DNA of 64,000 nt from CAVOEB01 sp965249645. GTDB taxonomy: Bacteria > Pseudomonadota > Alphaproteobacteria > UBA828 > JAPUJA01. Shown here in pieces: positions 1-8,570 of this stretch. Position 1 is the first letter of the stretch; every line of letters begins with the position of its first letter. The stretch lies in NCBI GenBank assembly GCA_965249645.1, contig CBDFML010000012.1, positions 496,001 to 560,000 on the forward strand, given 5' to 3'. The notes under the pieces are model-generated. The model was given only the letters and a program-made list of their open reading frames with translations, ran no database searches and was not told the DNA's origin. The position numbers and the translations under genes are program-made.

Positions 1-627
1 GAATTGGTCAACAGTCTCCTTCTCGAGCCCTATCCGGATCTGGTCGACGAACTGGAGGAGACCATGGGCGATCCTGAGAATTCGGCGCTTTCCCCCAGCA
101 TGACCGTCGCGGCGCTCAAAGCGCTGATCGAGACCGACTATGGCTGGGCCCTCGACATGGATTTTGACAGGCCCGAGTCCCAACACCTCTTCTGGTACGT
201 CTCCCAAGAGAAACTCGAGCCCCGTCTTGGCGAGCGTTACAACGAGCCGGGTGCCGAGAAGGAAATGCGCACCGAAGTCGCCCGCGATGTCGCCGCGCTT
301 TTCGGCACCCTCCGCGACACCGTGACCGCCGATCCCGATATGAGCGTCGCCGAATTTCTCTTGCGCCATCCCGGCCTGCGTCACATCGCTCGTCGCGTAC
401 AAACCTTGCGCGTCTATCCCTATGGGGAGATCCGCGACAATCTTTTGGACCGTGATTGCATCGCGATCGATCTATTGCGCTGCAAGCTGTCTTTCTTCGG
501 TGCCTGCAAGTTCGATCCCAAGTCCGACCGCTGGCTTCGCGTTACCCTGTTTCAGGGCGCTCCGCTGGTGGATGAACTGCCCCGGGCAGACGCCGACGAC
601 TGGGCGTTTCCCGCTATGCCCTCATGA
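1..627 (+). CDS. Hypothetical protein, 5' end cut by the window
   Basis: An open frame runs from the first base; a TTG at base 4 could start it, but the frame is open before it, so the gene is probably truncated by the window edge. The visible 207 residues are acidic and soluble, with no signal peptide or membrane segment, and no family is recognised. Its stop overlaps an ATG of the next frame, so it is probably co-transcribed with the DUF3726 gene that follows. No function is proposed. Confidence 0.6.
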   Translation, partial: ELVNSLLLEPYPDLVDELEETMGDPENSALSPSMTVAALKALIETDYGWALDMDFDRPESQHLFWYVSQEKLEPRLGERYNEPGAEKEMRTEVARDVAALFGTLRDTVTADPDMSVAEFLLRHPGLRHIARRVQTLRVYPYGEIRDNLLDRDCIAIDLLRCKLSFFGACKFDPKSDRWLRVTLFQGAPLVDELPRADADDWAFPAMPS

Positions 628-650
628 GCCCGACGTCACGGCGGGCCGGT

Positions 651-1397
651 ATGAAGGTTTCGATCAACGAGGTTCAGCGCTCGTGCGAGAAGGCAGCATG
701 GGGCGCCGGCACGCCGGCGGGCGCGGACACGGATGCCGGCAGGATCGCGGCCTGGCTCGCGGTCCACCGCCTGTCCGGCGTTGCGCTGGCTGCGCGCGAC
801 CTCGTGTCGGTGGCGAATGGCGTCGATCCGGGCGCGGTTTCGGGGATTCATCGGGAAAGCGGCTGGCAGCTCGATGCCGGTGGCCGCTCTTTCCTGTACT
901 TCGCGGGCGCCGTGCTCGACCTGGCTATCGCGGAAGCCGCGCGCTCGGTGGATGGAACCGCCCGGGTCCGTATCACCCTGGCACGCACCCCCATGTTCCT
1001 GGTCCCGTTTGCGGCAAAATCGGTCGAGCCCGGTCATGCGTTCCGGATCGGACCGGCCGGCCGGCCCGCGCGAGCATGGATTATCGCTGCCCAAAATGAG
1101 CCTCGATCCGTTCGCATCGCTTGGCGAGTGGTCACCGATCTGACCGACGGCGAGCCGGCGGATGTCGATCTCGCCTATGGCCCTTGGCCCGGGGCTGCGG
1201 GTCCATTCAAACAGCCGACGGATGGACTGGATCCGGACCAGCTCGCGCGCCGTAAACGAGATGCCATCGCTACCGGAGTATTCGCCGATGAGGCTGATTG
1301 GGCGGTAATCCAGCGGTTCGCGGCCCGTACCCTGGTTGTTGCCAGCGAGTCATCCCGTCGCCGGGGTGCGGGCGCGGAAGTCGACGACAACGAATAG
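651..1397 (+). CDS. DUF3726 family protein
   Basis: A 248-residue protein starting MKVSINEVQ, the usual opening of DUF3726 proteins, followed by a Lys-Ala-Ala/Gly-Ala-Gly segment and an Ala/Gly-rich body. An upstream ATG at 624 overlaps the previous stop, but the start at 651 matches the family N-terminus. Function is unknown for the family. It lies between a hypothetical gene and an amidase, all on the plus strand. The family assignment is from memory of the N-terminal pattern. Confidence 0.6.
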   Translation: MKVSINEVQRSCEKAAWGAGTPAGADTDAGRIAAWLAVHRLSGVALAARDLVSVANGVDPGAVSGIHRESGWQLDAGGRSFLYFAGAVLDLAIAEAARSVDGTARVRITLARTPMFLVPFAAKSVEPGHAFRIGPAGRPARAWIIAAQNEPRSVRIAWRVVTDLTDGEPADVDLAYGPWPGAAGPFKQPTDGLDPDQLARRKRDAIATGVFADEADWAVIQRFAARTLVVASESSRRRGAGAEVDDNE

Positions 1398-1505
1398 CGG
1401 TCGTTTGATACACTTTACGACGCACGTGCGCTGGAAAAGGTGTGACTGCGGCTCAATTGCGCGGATCGCCGCCCATTGTTTTGAACGCGGATGCGGAGAA
1501 ACCCG

Positions 1506-2933
1506 ATGACCGACGACGATCTGTGCTACCTGTCAGCCTTCGATGCCATCGCGCTTTTCGAGGCGCGCAAGCTTTCGCCGGTCGAGCTTCTCACCGCGCA
1601 TATCGCCCGCTCCGAGATCGCCGAGCCCGTCGTCAACGCCTTTTCCGAAACCTATTTCGACGACGCGCTGGAACAGGCGCGAAAAGCCGAGGCCCGATAC
1701 GCCAAGACCGACGGCCGTCCCCGGGCGCTGGAGGGGATACCCGTGGCGGTCAAGAACGAGGCTCAAATCAAGGGTCGACGTACGACGTACGGTTCACTGA
1801 TTTACAAGGACAATATCGCGACCGAAACCGACCCCTACATCGGACGCCTGATGCGCGCCGGCGCGATCGTCCATGTGCGCACGACTGCGCCCGAGTTCGC
1901 CTGCGACTGGGTTTGCCACTCGCGTCTCGAAGGGATCACCCGCAATCCCTGGAATCCCGCCTATACCAGCGGCGCATCCTCGGGCGGCTCCGGCGCGTCG
2001 CTTGCCGTCGGTACGACGACCCTGGCGACCGGCTCCGATATCGTCGGCTCGATCCGTCTGCCCGCGGCCCATTGCGGTGTCGTTGGCTGCAAGCCGCCCT
2101 ACGGGCGCAACCCCAATGTCGCGTCCCAAAATCTGGATTTCTACAGCCATGTGGGGCCACTCACGCGCTCGGTGGTCGACTGTGCGATGATGCAGAACGT
2201 CACCGCCAGTCCCCATCCCCACGACATCGCGTCACTGCGCGGCAAGAATCACATCCCGCTCGAACTAAAGGGCATCGAGCGGTGGAAAATTGCCTGGTCG
2301 ATGGATCTCGGCTTCTTCGAGGTCGCTCCCGAGATTCGCGAGCGGGTGCTGGTCGCGCTCGATGCGCTCCGCGACGCGGGTGCGATCGTCGAGGAAGTCG
2401 ATGTGCCCTGGACTGAGGAGGTCAACCGGGCGGCCCGCCATCACATTAATCATCTGTCGTGCCGGGCACTGGTGCACCTGAAACAGGACCACGCGAATCT
2501 GATGTGCAAGAACACTCTCTTCTACGCCGATCGGGCCGAGGAGACCGGCGCAGAGGAATTTCTCCAGGCCTTGGAAACGGTGGACGAAATGTACCGGTTC
2601 ATGGGCCCCTTGATGGAGAGGTACCACGGCTTTGTTTGCCCGACGATCACGACGGGCGAGTTCCCAGCCGATCTGTGGCCCTGGGACACGGTCAGTGTGA
2701 ACCGAAAAATCGTGGCGACCGACTACGGTTGGAACCTGACGCACCCGTTCAACATGCTGAGCCGCCTGCCTGCGATCGCCGTGCCTGCCGGTATCGCGGC
2801 AAACGGTCTTCCTGCTGGTATTCAGATTGCTGCACGGAACTACGACGACGTGCGCGTTTTTCGCATTGCCAGGGCACTGGAGCGGGTTCAACCCTGGCTC
2901 GATTGCCCCGAGCGCCGGCCCCGGCTGCAATGA
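1506..2933 (+). CDS. Amidase signature family hydrolase
   Basis: A cytoplasmic amidase of about 475 residues. The amidase-signature Ser-Ser-Lys triad is visible: Lys in AVKNEAQIKG near residue 80, the Gly/Ser-rich GASSGGSGAS near 155, and the nucleophile Ser in GSDIVGSIRLPA near 180. GCKPPYGR follows as usual. A GGAGA ribosome site at 1495-1499 favours the ATG at 1506 over the one at 1491. Members hydrolyse linear amides; the substrate cannot be read from sequence. An IS21 element sits about 125 bases downstream. Confidence 0.85.
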   Translation: MTDDDLCYLSAFDAIALFEARKLSPVELLTAHIARSEIAEPVVNAFSETYFDDALEQARKAEARYAKTDGRPRALEGIPVAVKNEAQIKGRRTTYGSLIYKDNIATETDPYIGRLMRAGAIVHVRTTAPEFACDWVCHSRLEGITRNPWNPAYTSGASSGGSGASLAVGTTTLATGSDIVGSIRLPAAHCGVVGCKPPYGRNPNVASQNLDFYSHVGPLTRSVVDCAMMQNVTASPHPHDIASLRGKNHIPLELKGIERWKIAWSMDLGFFEVAPEIRERVLVALDALRDAGAIVEEVDVPWTEEVNRAARHHINHLSCRALVHLKQDHANLMCKNTLFYADRAEETGAEEFLQALETVDEMYRFMGPLMERYHGFVCPTITTGEFPADLWPWDTVSVNRKIVATDYGWNLTHPFNMLSRLPAIAVPAGIAANGLPAGIQIAARNYDDVRVFRIARALERVQPWLDCPERRPRLQ

Positions 2934-3059
2934 GTTGGGCGGGCTTTGTCAGATTAACCAGGCGTCAACTGGCCAATCAAAAGCGGTCACGGCTCTCACG
3001 CGGCGTGCTCACGCCATTCAGCGAGTGGGCACTGTCAACTAACTCGAGCAAGGCAAGTT
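2934..3059. other. Intergenic region left of the IS element
   Basis: Non-coding stretch between the amidase stop and the left end of the IS21-type element. No convincing terminator or gene is seen. Confidence 0.5.
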
Positions 3060-3066
3060 TGTCAAT

Positions 3067-3085
3067 GGCGGAGCAAAAAGGGACC
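3067..3085 (+). repeat. Left terminal inverted repeat of the IS21 element
   Basis: Nineteen bases, 17 matching the reverse complement of 5557-5575. A degenerate second copy lies at 3091-3109, fitting the multiple terminal repeats used for IstA binding in IS21 elements. Confidence 0.75.
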
Positions 3086-3250
3086 ACCGTGGCGGTGTAA
3101 GAAGGGACCACTTGGCGGCTGCGGGCTTGTCCCCGTAGTCCATGGGAGGGCCCCGCGTGCGACGCGGCGTGCCCTCAACAGGCCGACGCGGCGGCGCGCG
3201 CGGGAGGGACCTGTGGGCCCACGGGGTCAAGCGTGGGCTGGGTGGTCGGT

Positions 3251-4015
3251 TCAGTTCGCCGTCGGGGTTTGACGCCTGCGGCTCTGGTTGAGCCTGTAGC
3301 TCTCGCCATTCATCTCGAGGATGTTGACGTGGTGGGTGAGGCGGTCGAGGAGAGCGCCGGTGAGGCGCTCGGAGCCGAACACCTCGGTCCATTCGTCGAA
3401 GGGCAGATTGGTGGTGACCAGGGTCGAGCCCCGCTCGTAGCGCTGGCTGAACACCTCGAACAGGAGCTCGGCGCCGGTCTTGGACAGCGGCACGAAGCCG
3501 AGTTCGTCGACGATCAGAAGCTTGTAGGTGGCGAGCTTCTTCTGGAACCTCAGCAGCTGCTTGTCATCGCGGGCCTCGATGAGCTCGTGGACCAGTGCGG
3601 CGGCGGTGATGAAGCCGACCGAGAGGCCCTTCTGGCAGGCCGCCAGGCCGAGACCGAGGGCGATGTGGGTCTTGCCGGTGCCGCTGTTGCCGAGCGCGAT
3701 GAGGTTCTCGCGGCGCTCGATGTACGCGCAGCGGGCCAGCTCCAGGACCAGCGTCTTGTTGAGCGAGGGGATGACCTTGAAGTCGAAGCTGTCGAGGCTC
3801 TTGATCACGGGGAAGCGCGCCGCCTTGATGCGCCGCTCGACCATGCGGCGCTCGCGGTCGATCAGCTCGAGCTCGGCAAGACGCAGAAGATAGCGAACGT
3901 GGTCGACGCCTTCCGAGGCACACTGCCGGGCGATCTTGTCGTACTCCCTCAGGAACGTCGGCAGCTTCAGCCTCTTGAGGTGGTGGACGAGCAGCACCTG
4001 CGGCGTGTCGGTCAT
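3251..4015 (-). CDS. istB: IS21-family helper ATPase IstB
   Basis: AAA+ ATPase of 254 residues that assists the IstA transposase in target capture. Walker A is GNSGTGKTH near residue 108 and Walker B is LLIVDELGF near 170, followed by the IstB-type TTNLPFDEW sensor segment. The start at 4015 overlaps the istA stop by four bases (ATGA), typical of coupled istA-istB translation; the open frame further upstream lies inside istA. Length is normal for the family, with no frameshift. Confidence 0.93.
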   Translation of the reverse strand: MTDTPQVLLVHHLKRLKLPTFLREYDKIARQCASEGVDHVRYLLRLAELELIDRERRMVERRIKAARFPVIKSLDSFDFKVIPSLNKTLVLELARCAYIERRENLIALGNSGTGKTHIALGLGLAACQKGLSVGFITAAALVHELIEARDDKQLLRFQKKLATYKLLIVDELGFVPLSKTGAELLFEVFSQRYERGSTLVTTNLPFDEWTEVFGSERLTGALLDRLTHHVNILEMNGESYRLNQSRRRQTPTAN

Positions 4016-5511
4016 GCGCGGAGCCCCGACAGCAGGCTCATGTACGATTTGGCAGACGTTATCGCGACCCGGGCGCGCGGCAGGTACGGATAGACGTCGA
4101 GATCCAGTCGAGGCGGCCGTCGCTCGGTCCGACACAGCACCAGGTGCTTGACGGCATCGAAGCCGATCGCGCCAAGCCGCAGGGCGTCGCCGACCGCACC
4201 CTCGACCTCCTCGGGCCGGAAGGTCTCCAGCAGACGCAACACCTGGACGTACTCGCGCTTGCCCGCCTTGCCCATGCGGGCTTCGAGCAGGCGTCGCAGA
4301 GTGATGAAGGCCTCGGGCAGGTCCCAGCCCGCCAACGGCGCGGCCTGGTCGAGGGCGCCGATCTTCTGCTCGATCAATGGCAGATAATGCAGCGGGTCGA
4401 AGATCAGGTCCTCGCTGTCATAGGACCGGCGGTGCCGGGCGATCACCTCGGCCCCGCAGCTGATCATCACCTCGTCGACATAGCCCCGGATCAGTACCTC
4501 GCGGTGGCCGTAGGCCACGGGTACGGAGTAGTCGTTGCCGCGGTAGCGCAACAGCGACAGCGAACTCACCCGCCCGGGACGCTTGTCGCAGGCATCGTAT
4601 GGTGCCGGGGGTAGCGGTAGCAGAGCTTGGCGATCCCGCGCGAGGCGCTCGCCGATGGTCTCCTTGTGACCCCGCAGCCGCGCCGCCTGGCGCCGGCGGC
4701 ACTGTCCCGCGAGATCATCGTTCAGCGCCTCGATGCTCTCGGCCCGCGGGACGGGGACCAGGAAGTTCCGCCGGATGAAGCCGACCAGTCCCTCGACCTT
4801 GCCTTTGTCGTTGCCCTTGCCCGGCCGGCCGAACCTGTCCTCGAACAGATAGTGGGATTGCAGCTCCGTGAAGACGCGCGTTCGCTGCCGCTTTCCATCG
4901 CCCAGGATGCGGGCAACCGCCAGCTTGGTGTTGTCGTACAGGATGGAGCGGGGGACGCCGCCGAAGAACGCAACCGCCGCGTTGTGGCCATCGCAGAACG
5001 CCTCGGTCGTCTCCGCCGGATAGGCCTTCACGAAGCAACCATCACTGTGGGGAAGGTCGAAGGCAAGGAAGTGGACCTTGCGCGCCACACCGCCGATCAC
5101 CGCCATCGCCTCGCCGAAGTCCGCCTCGGCGTGGCCGGGGGAATGGACGAGCGGCACGAACATCTCGCGCGACCGAAGCCGCCGCTCACGGACATAGTCC
5201 TTCACGATGGTGTAGCCGCCGGTGAACCCGTACTCGTCCCGGAGACGGTCGAAGATCCGCTTCGCCGTGTGCCGTTGCTTGTGGTGGCTGGTCCGATCGT
5301 CCTCCAGGATCCGATCGATAATCCCCGTGAATGCGTCCAGCTTCGGACGCCTCCGCGGCACGCTCCGGCGATATCCCGGCGGCACCGAGAACGACAGCAT
5401 CTTGCGCACCGTCTTGCGGTCCAGCCCGAACACCCGCGAGGCCTCGCGGGTGCTCATCCCCTCGACACGACACGCCCGCCGGACCCGCGCGTACAACTCC
5501 ACCCGATACAT
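4012..5511 (-). CDS. istA: IS21-family transposase IstA
   Basis: A 499-residue DDE transposase. The N-terminal helix-turn-helix region carries STREASRVFGLDRKTVRKM. The catalytic core shows Asp in HAEADFGEA, Asp in ILYDNTK and Glu in KGKVEGLVG, in the right order. A Mu-type C-terminal beta-barrel region follows. Length and motifs suggest an active enzyme. It is the first gene of the element and is translationally coupled to istB. Confidence 0.95.
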   Translation of the reverse strand: MYRVELYARVRRACRVEGMSTREASRVFGLDRKTVRKMLSFSVPPGYRRSVPRRRPKLDAFTGIIDRILEDDRTSHHKQRHTAKRIFDRLRDEYGFTGGYTIVKDYVRERRLRSREMFVPLVHSPGHAEADFGEAMAVIGGVARKVHFLAFDLPHSDGCFVKAYPAETTEAFCDGHNAAVAFFGGVPRSILYDNTKLAVARILGDGKRQRTRVFTELQSHYLFEDRFGRPGKGNDKGKVEGLVGFIRRNFLVPVPRAESIEALNDDLAGQCRRRQAARLRGHKETIGERLARDRQALLPLPPAPYDACDKRPGRVSSLSLLRYRGNDYSVPVAYGHREVLIRGYVDEVMISCGAEVIARHRRSYDSEDLIFDPLHYLPLIEQKIGALDQAAPLAGWDLPEAFITLRRLLEARMGKAGKREYVQVLRLLETFRPEEVEGAVGDALRLGAIGFDAVKHLVLCRTERRPPRLDLDVYPYLPRARVAITSAKSYMSLLSGLRA

Positions 5512-5556
5512 CCCCCCGCCTTCCAGTCAGAGCAACCCTGACAGAAGGCTATAGAC

Positions 5557-5575
5557 GGTCCCATTTTGGTCCGCC
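5557..5575 (-). repeat. Right terminal inverted repeat of the IS21 element
   Basis: Reverse complement matches 3067-3085 at 17 of 19 positions. It lies about 45 bases upstream of the istA start, where the IS21 right end is expected, and may overlap the istA promoter. Confidence 0.75.
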
Positions 5576-5779
5576 ACAGCCGGATCAACCGGCCGCTTCA
5601 GTGGGGGATTATTGCGCCGCCGTTCTCACAAGTTTTGGGTGTTGTCAAACTAGAACTGTAAAGCCCCAATTCTATGTGCCATTTTCTGATAGAGTTTCGG
5701 GCACCGGTGGACGAAACGGGTGCCCTGTGTCACCTTTGGTGCCGCGATCGCTTGGACCAACGGTTCAGGAGGTACGACC

Positions 5780-6598
5780 ATGACGACTAAAACCCCGATT
5801 GCCGGTGCGGACGCGTATAGGTCCGCTCAACCGATTGTCCGCACCATCGGCACGGCGGACCTCAGAGACGCTTTGGCCAGGGGCTTCGCTGATTTCAATG
5901 CGATGCCAACCCACTTGCTTTTGATTTGCATTATATATCCCGTCGTCATGGTCATCATCGCCGGGACTTACGCCGGATATGAGGTGTTGCCGCTGGTCTT
6001 CCCACTCCTTGCCGGATTCACTCTGATCGGCCCATTGGCCGCAACCGGCATGTACGAGTTGAGCCGACGTCGCGAGCGGGATCTCGATATCTCCCGGGGG
6101 CATGCCTTCGATATCCTCCGGTTCGCGTCCATCCGCACCATCGCGACGCTCAGTGCCGTGCTGATGGGGATCTACTTCGGGTGGTTGAGTACCGCGCTGG
6201 TTATCTACGAGCAAATTTTCGGCAACGCGGCGCCGACAACGATTGCAGAGTTCACCCGCCAAGTTTTCACCACCCCCACCGGCTTGACACTCATACTCGT
6301 GGGCTGCGGCGTTGGCTTCCTCTTTGCCGTCCTGGTTTTCACCTTCAGCGTGGTGTCTTTTCCACTGCTTCTGGACCACCGGCACGCCGGCACCATGACG
6401 GCAATTCAGACGTCGATAAGAGCGGTTCTTGCAAACCCGAAAACGATGGCGATATGGGGCCTCATAGTCGCCGGCGGCCTGCTGCTCGGCTCTTTGCCCT
6501 TTTTCGTCGGCCTCGCATTCGTGATGCCGGTGCTCGGACATTCGACCTGGCATCTGTATCGCAAGGTTGTGGAGTGGCCTCCGAATTCCGGACACTAG
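5780..6598 (+). CDS. DUF2189 family integral membrane protein
   Basis: A 272-residue protein with about six hydrophobic segments. The segment ending in LIGPLAATGMYELSRRRE is characteristic of DUF2189. A strong AGGAGG at 5767-5772 fixes the ATG at 5780 rather than the open frame from 5720. The family's biochemical role is unknown. It converges on the oxidase operon to its right, so a respiratory-membrane role is possible but is only suggested by position. Confidence 0.8.
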   Translation: MTTKTPIAGADAYRSAQPIVRTIGTADLRDALARGFADFNAMPTHLLLICIIYPVVMVIIAGTYAGYEVLPLVFPLLAGFTLIGPLAATGMYELSRRRERDLDISRGHAFDILRFASIRTIATLSAVLMGIYFGWLSTALVIYEQIFGNAAPTTIAEFTRQVFTTPTGLTLILVGCGVGFLFAVLVFTFSVVSFPLLLDHRHAGTMTAIQTSIRAVLANPKTMAIWGLIVAGGLLLGSLPFFVGLAFVMPVLGHSTWHLYRKVVEWPPNSGH

Positions 6599-6806
6599 GC
6601 TAAGCCGACCCCCTGCTCGGCATTGCCACGTTAACAAGCCATAGGCTAAAAACCGCATCTGACGGCAGCATTCAGGTGTCTGATTGTTCACGCCTTAAGC
6701 GCGACCTAATATTGTATAGAGATTGATAATTTCACAAACGCGGCGATGCCGCGGACCCCCCGTAGCGGATGGGGCAGCTTCTGCTTGATCTCAATTTTCT
6801 AGGATT

Positions 6807-7124
6807 TCACGTCGCAAAGTAAAAGAACCGCGTCAAGAGGGTGTAACTCCCTTCGGACGCCATGATGCCCACGAACACCAGCACCAACAGCGGCGGGACC
6901 AATATGGCATACACGATGGCCATCCGCTCCCAGAACAGGTGCATGAAGAAGCTAACGATCAGCCCTGCCTTCAACATCATGAACAGGGTGATCAGAATCC
7001 ACCTGAGATAACTCTCGAACTCGAAGTAGTCGACGAGATAAGACATCGCGCTGAGAACGAAAAGCCATCCCCAGACGACGAGGTAAATTTTAATCGGATG
7101 TCGTTGGCCCTCTTCGTGTGCCAT
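6807..7124 (-). CDS. Cytochrome c oxidase subunit IV family protein
   Basis: A 105-residue membrane protein with three hydrophobic helices (YLVVWGWLFVLSAMSYLV, a central segment with MMLKAGLIVSFFMHLFWE, and a C-terminal helix). The KAGLIVSFFMHL pattern is typical of the small CyoD/CoxIV subunit that stabilises the catalytic core. An earlier ATG at 7139 lacks a ribosome site and lies inside the upstream gene, so 7124 is preferred. It is the last gene of the oxidase operon. Confidence 0.8.
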   Translation of the reverse strand: MAHEEGQRHPIKIYLVVWGWLFVLSAMSYLVDYFEFESYLRWILITLFMMLKAGLIVSFFMHLFWERMAIVYAILVPPLLVLVFVGIMASEGSYTLLTRFFYFAT

Positions 7125-7132
7125 GATTTCAT

Positions 7133-7858
7133 TCACCATAGATAGAAAAATGCAAAGATGAATACCCACACCAGATCGACGAAGTGCCAATACAGGCCCA
7201 TGATTTCGACGGCCTCGTATTTCCCCTTCCTGCTGGTGAAAAAGCCTCGCCTATTGGTGTCGAAGTCTCCCCGCAAAACCTTTCGAGCAATAATTACCAG
7301 GAAAAGCACGCCCATCGACACGTGAAAGCCATGGAAGCCCGTGATCATGAAGAAGACCGAGCCAAACTGGGGCGCGCCCATCGGGTTGCCCCAGGGACGG
7401 ACTCCTTCTTCTACGATCAGCTTGGTCCACTCGAAGGCCTGCATCCCGACGAATGAGGCGCCAAATGCCGCGGTAATCAGCATCAGGACACCGGTTTTGA
7501 CGCGATCGCGTCGATAGCCGAAGTTGACGGCCATGGCCATCGTCCCGCTACTGCTGATCAAGATGAAGGTCATGATGGCGATCAGGATCAGGGGGAGTTT
7601 CGCCCCCGCGATCGTCAAAGCGAAGATCTCGCTGGAGTTGGGCCACTCCACTGTCGAGGAGAATCGCACCGTCATGTACGAGAGCAAAAAAATGGAGAAG
7701 ATGAAGGTATCGCTGAGGAGGAAGATCCACATCATCGCCTTGCCCCAAGGGACGTTCTTAAACGCCCGCTGGTCCGAGGACCAGTCGGCGGCGACGCCCC
7801 GCATCCCTTTAGGCCGCGTGAGAGATTCTCCTGTATCTGTTAACTCAGGTGGTGCCAT
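7133..7858 (-). CDS. ctaE: Cytochrome c oxidase subunit III
   Basis: A 241-residue membrane protein with the seven-helix subunit III pattern. Diagnostic segments are GFHGFHVSMGV near residue 175 and the C-terminal YWHFVDLVWVFIFAFFYLW. Subunit III supports proton uptake into the D-channel of aa3 oxidases. It lies 16 bases after a second subunit-III-like gene and just before subunit IV. The start at 7858 has a modest ribosome site. Confidence 0.9.
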   Translation of the reverse strand: MAPPELTDTGESLTRPKGMRGVAADWSSDQRAFKNVPWGKAMMWIFLLSDTFIFSIFLLSYMTVRFSSTVEWPNSSEIFALTIAGAKLPLILIAIMTFILISSSGTMAMAVNFGYRRDRVKTGVLMLITAAFGASFVGMQAFEWTKLIVEEGVRPWGNPMGAPQFGSVFFMITGFHGFHVSMGVLFLVIIARKVLRGDFDTNRRGFFTSRKGKYEAVEIMGLYWHFVDLVWVFIFAFFYLW

Positions 7859-7874
7859 GTGCTTTTCGCCTTCA

Positions 7875-8492
7875 TTACTTAGACAGCAGTAGTGCGAATA
7901 AAATCAGCCAAATCAGGAGCAGGTAGTGCCAGTAAACGGCACACATTTCCACGCTCAAGCGCACTTGGGCCACCTCGGCACCGCGCCACACCTTGGCGGT
8001 GGTCCTGCTCCAGGCCACCAGGCCGCCCAACAGGTGCACCCCGTGCACCCCGGTGAGAAGGCAAAACGAGGCGTTGGCTGGGTTTGTCGCCGAAAAATAA
8101 CCCATGGCGGCCAGTTGTTGCCACGCCAACAGCTGCCCGGCCAGGAAGGCAAAAGTGAAACCGCCCCCTACAGCCAGACTGACTTTGACGCCGCCAATCC
8201 GTCCCCGGTTCGAGGCAACCCGCGCCCATTGCAACCCGACGCTGCTCAAGATCAGCAGAGCCGTGTTCGGCCACAACAGCCACAGGTTGGGCAAGGGGCG
8301 CCAGTCCGCAAGCTCCGCCCGAGCGGTGTAAACGACGATTAATAGCAAGAACACGACCGTGACGACGACAAGAAACACCCTCAGGCCGACTTTCGCCGTG
8401 GGCAGGGAAAATGCGCGTCTGCCGTGAAGGTCGAGGACCGTATCCTGTTCCTTCTCCCAAGGTTTTCTTGTCAGCGCATGGATGACATTCAT
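7875..8492 (-). CDS. Second cytochrome c oxidase subunit III-like protein
   Basis: A 205-residue haem-copper oxidase subunit III homologue with about five helices. GVHGVHLLGGL near residue 145 corresponds to the family's GxHxxHV segment, and the C-terminal YWHYLLLIWLILFALLL matches the last helix. It lies between subunit I and the canonical subunit III. Two subunit-III-type genes in one operon recall the alternative coxMNOP oxidase of Bradyrhizobium. An AGGA site precedes the ATG at 8492. Confidence 0.8.
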   Translation of the reverse strand: MNVIHALTRKPWEKEQDTVLDLHGRRAFSLPTAKVGLRVFLVVVTVVFLLLIVVYTARAELADWRPLPNLWLLWPNTALLILSSVGLQWARVASNRGRIGGVKVSLAVGGGFTFAFLAGQLLAWQQLAAMGYFSATNPANASFCLLTGVHGVHLLGGLVAWSRTTAKVWRGAEVAQVRLSVEMCAVYWHYLLLIWLILFALLLSK

Positions 8493-8570
8493 GTCTTAAG
8501 CTTCCTGGGGGTCCGACGCGTTGGTTCGTCGCGAAGCCCTTCGTGAGACCGTTTGGGCCAGCAATCGCAC

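Larger units (their letters stand above)
3060..5578. mobile_element. IS21-family insertion sequence, apparently intact
   Basis: Encodes istA and istB on the minus strand with the family's characteristic overlap. Ends carry related 19-base inverted repeats: 3067-3085 and the complement of 5557-5575 agree at 17 of 19 positions (core GGCGGA-CAAAA-GGGACC). A second, weaker internal copy of the left repeat lies at 3091-3109. The outer limits are approximate because no target-site duplication could be confirmed by eye. It inserted between the amidase and the DUF2189 gene without obviously breaking either. Confidence 0.85.
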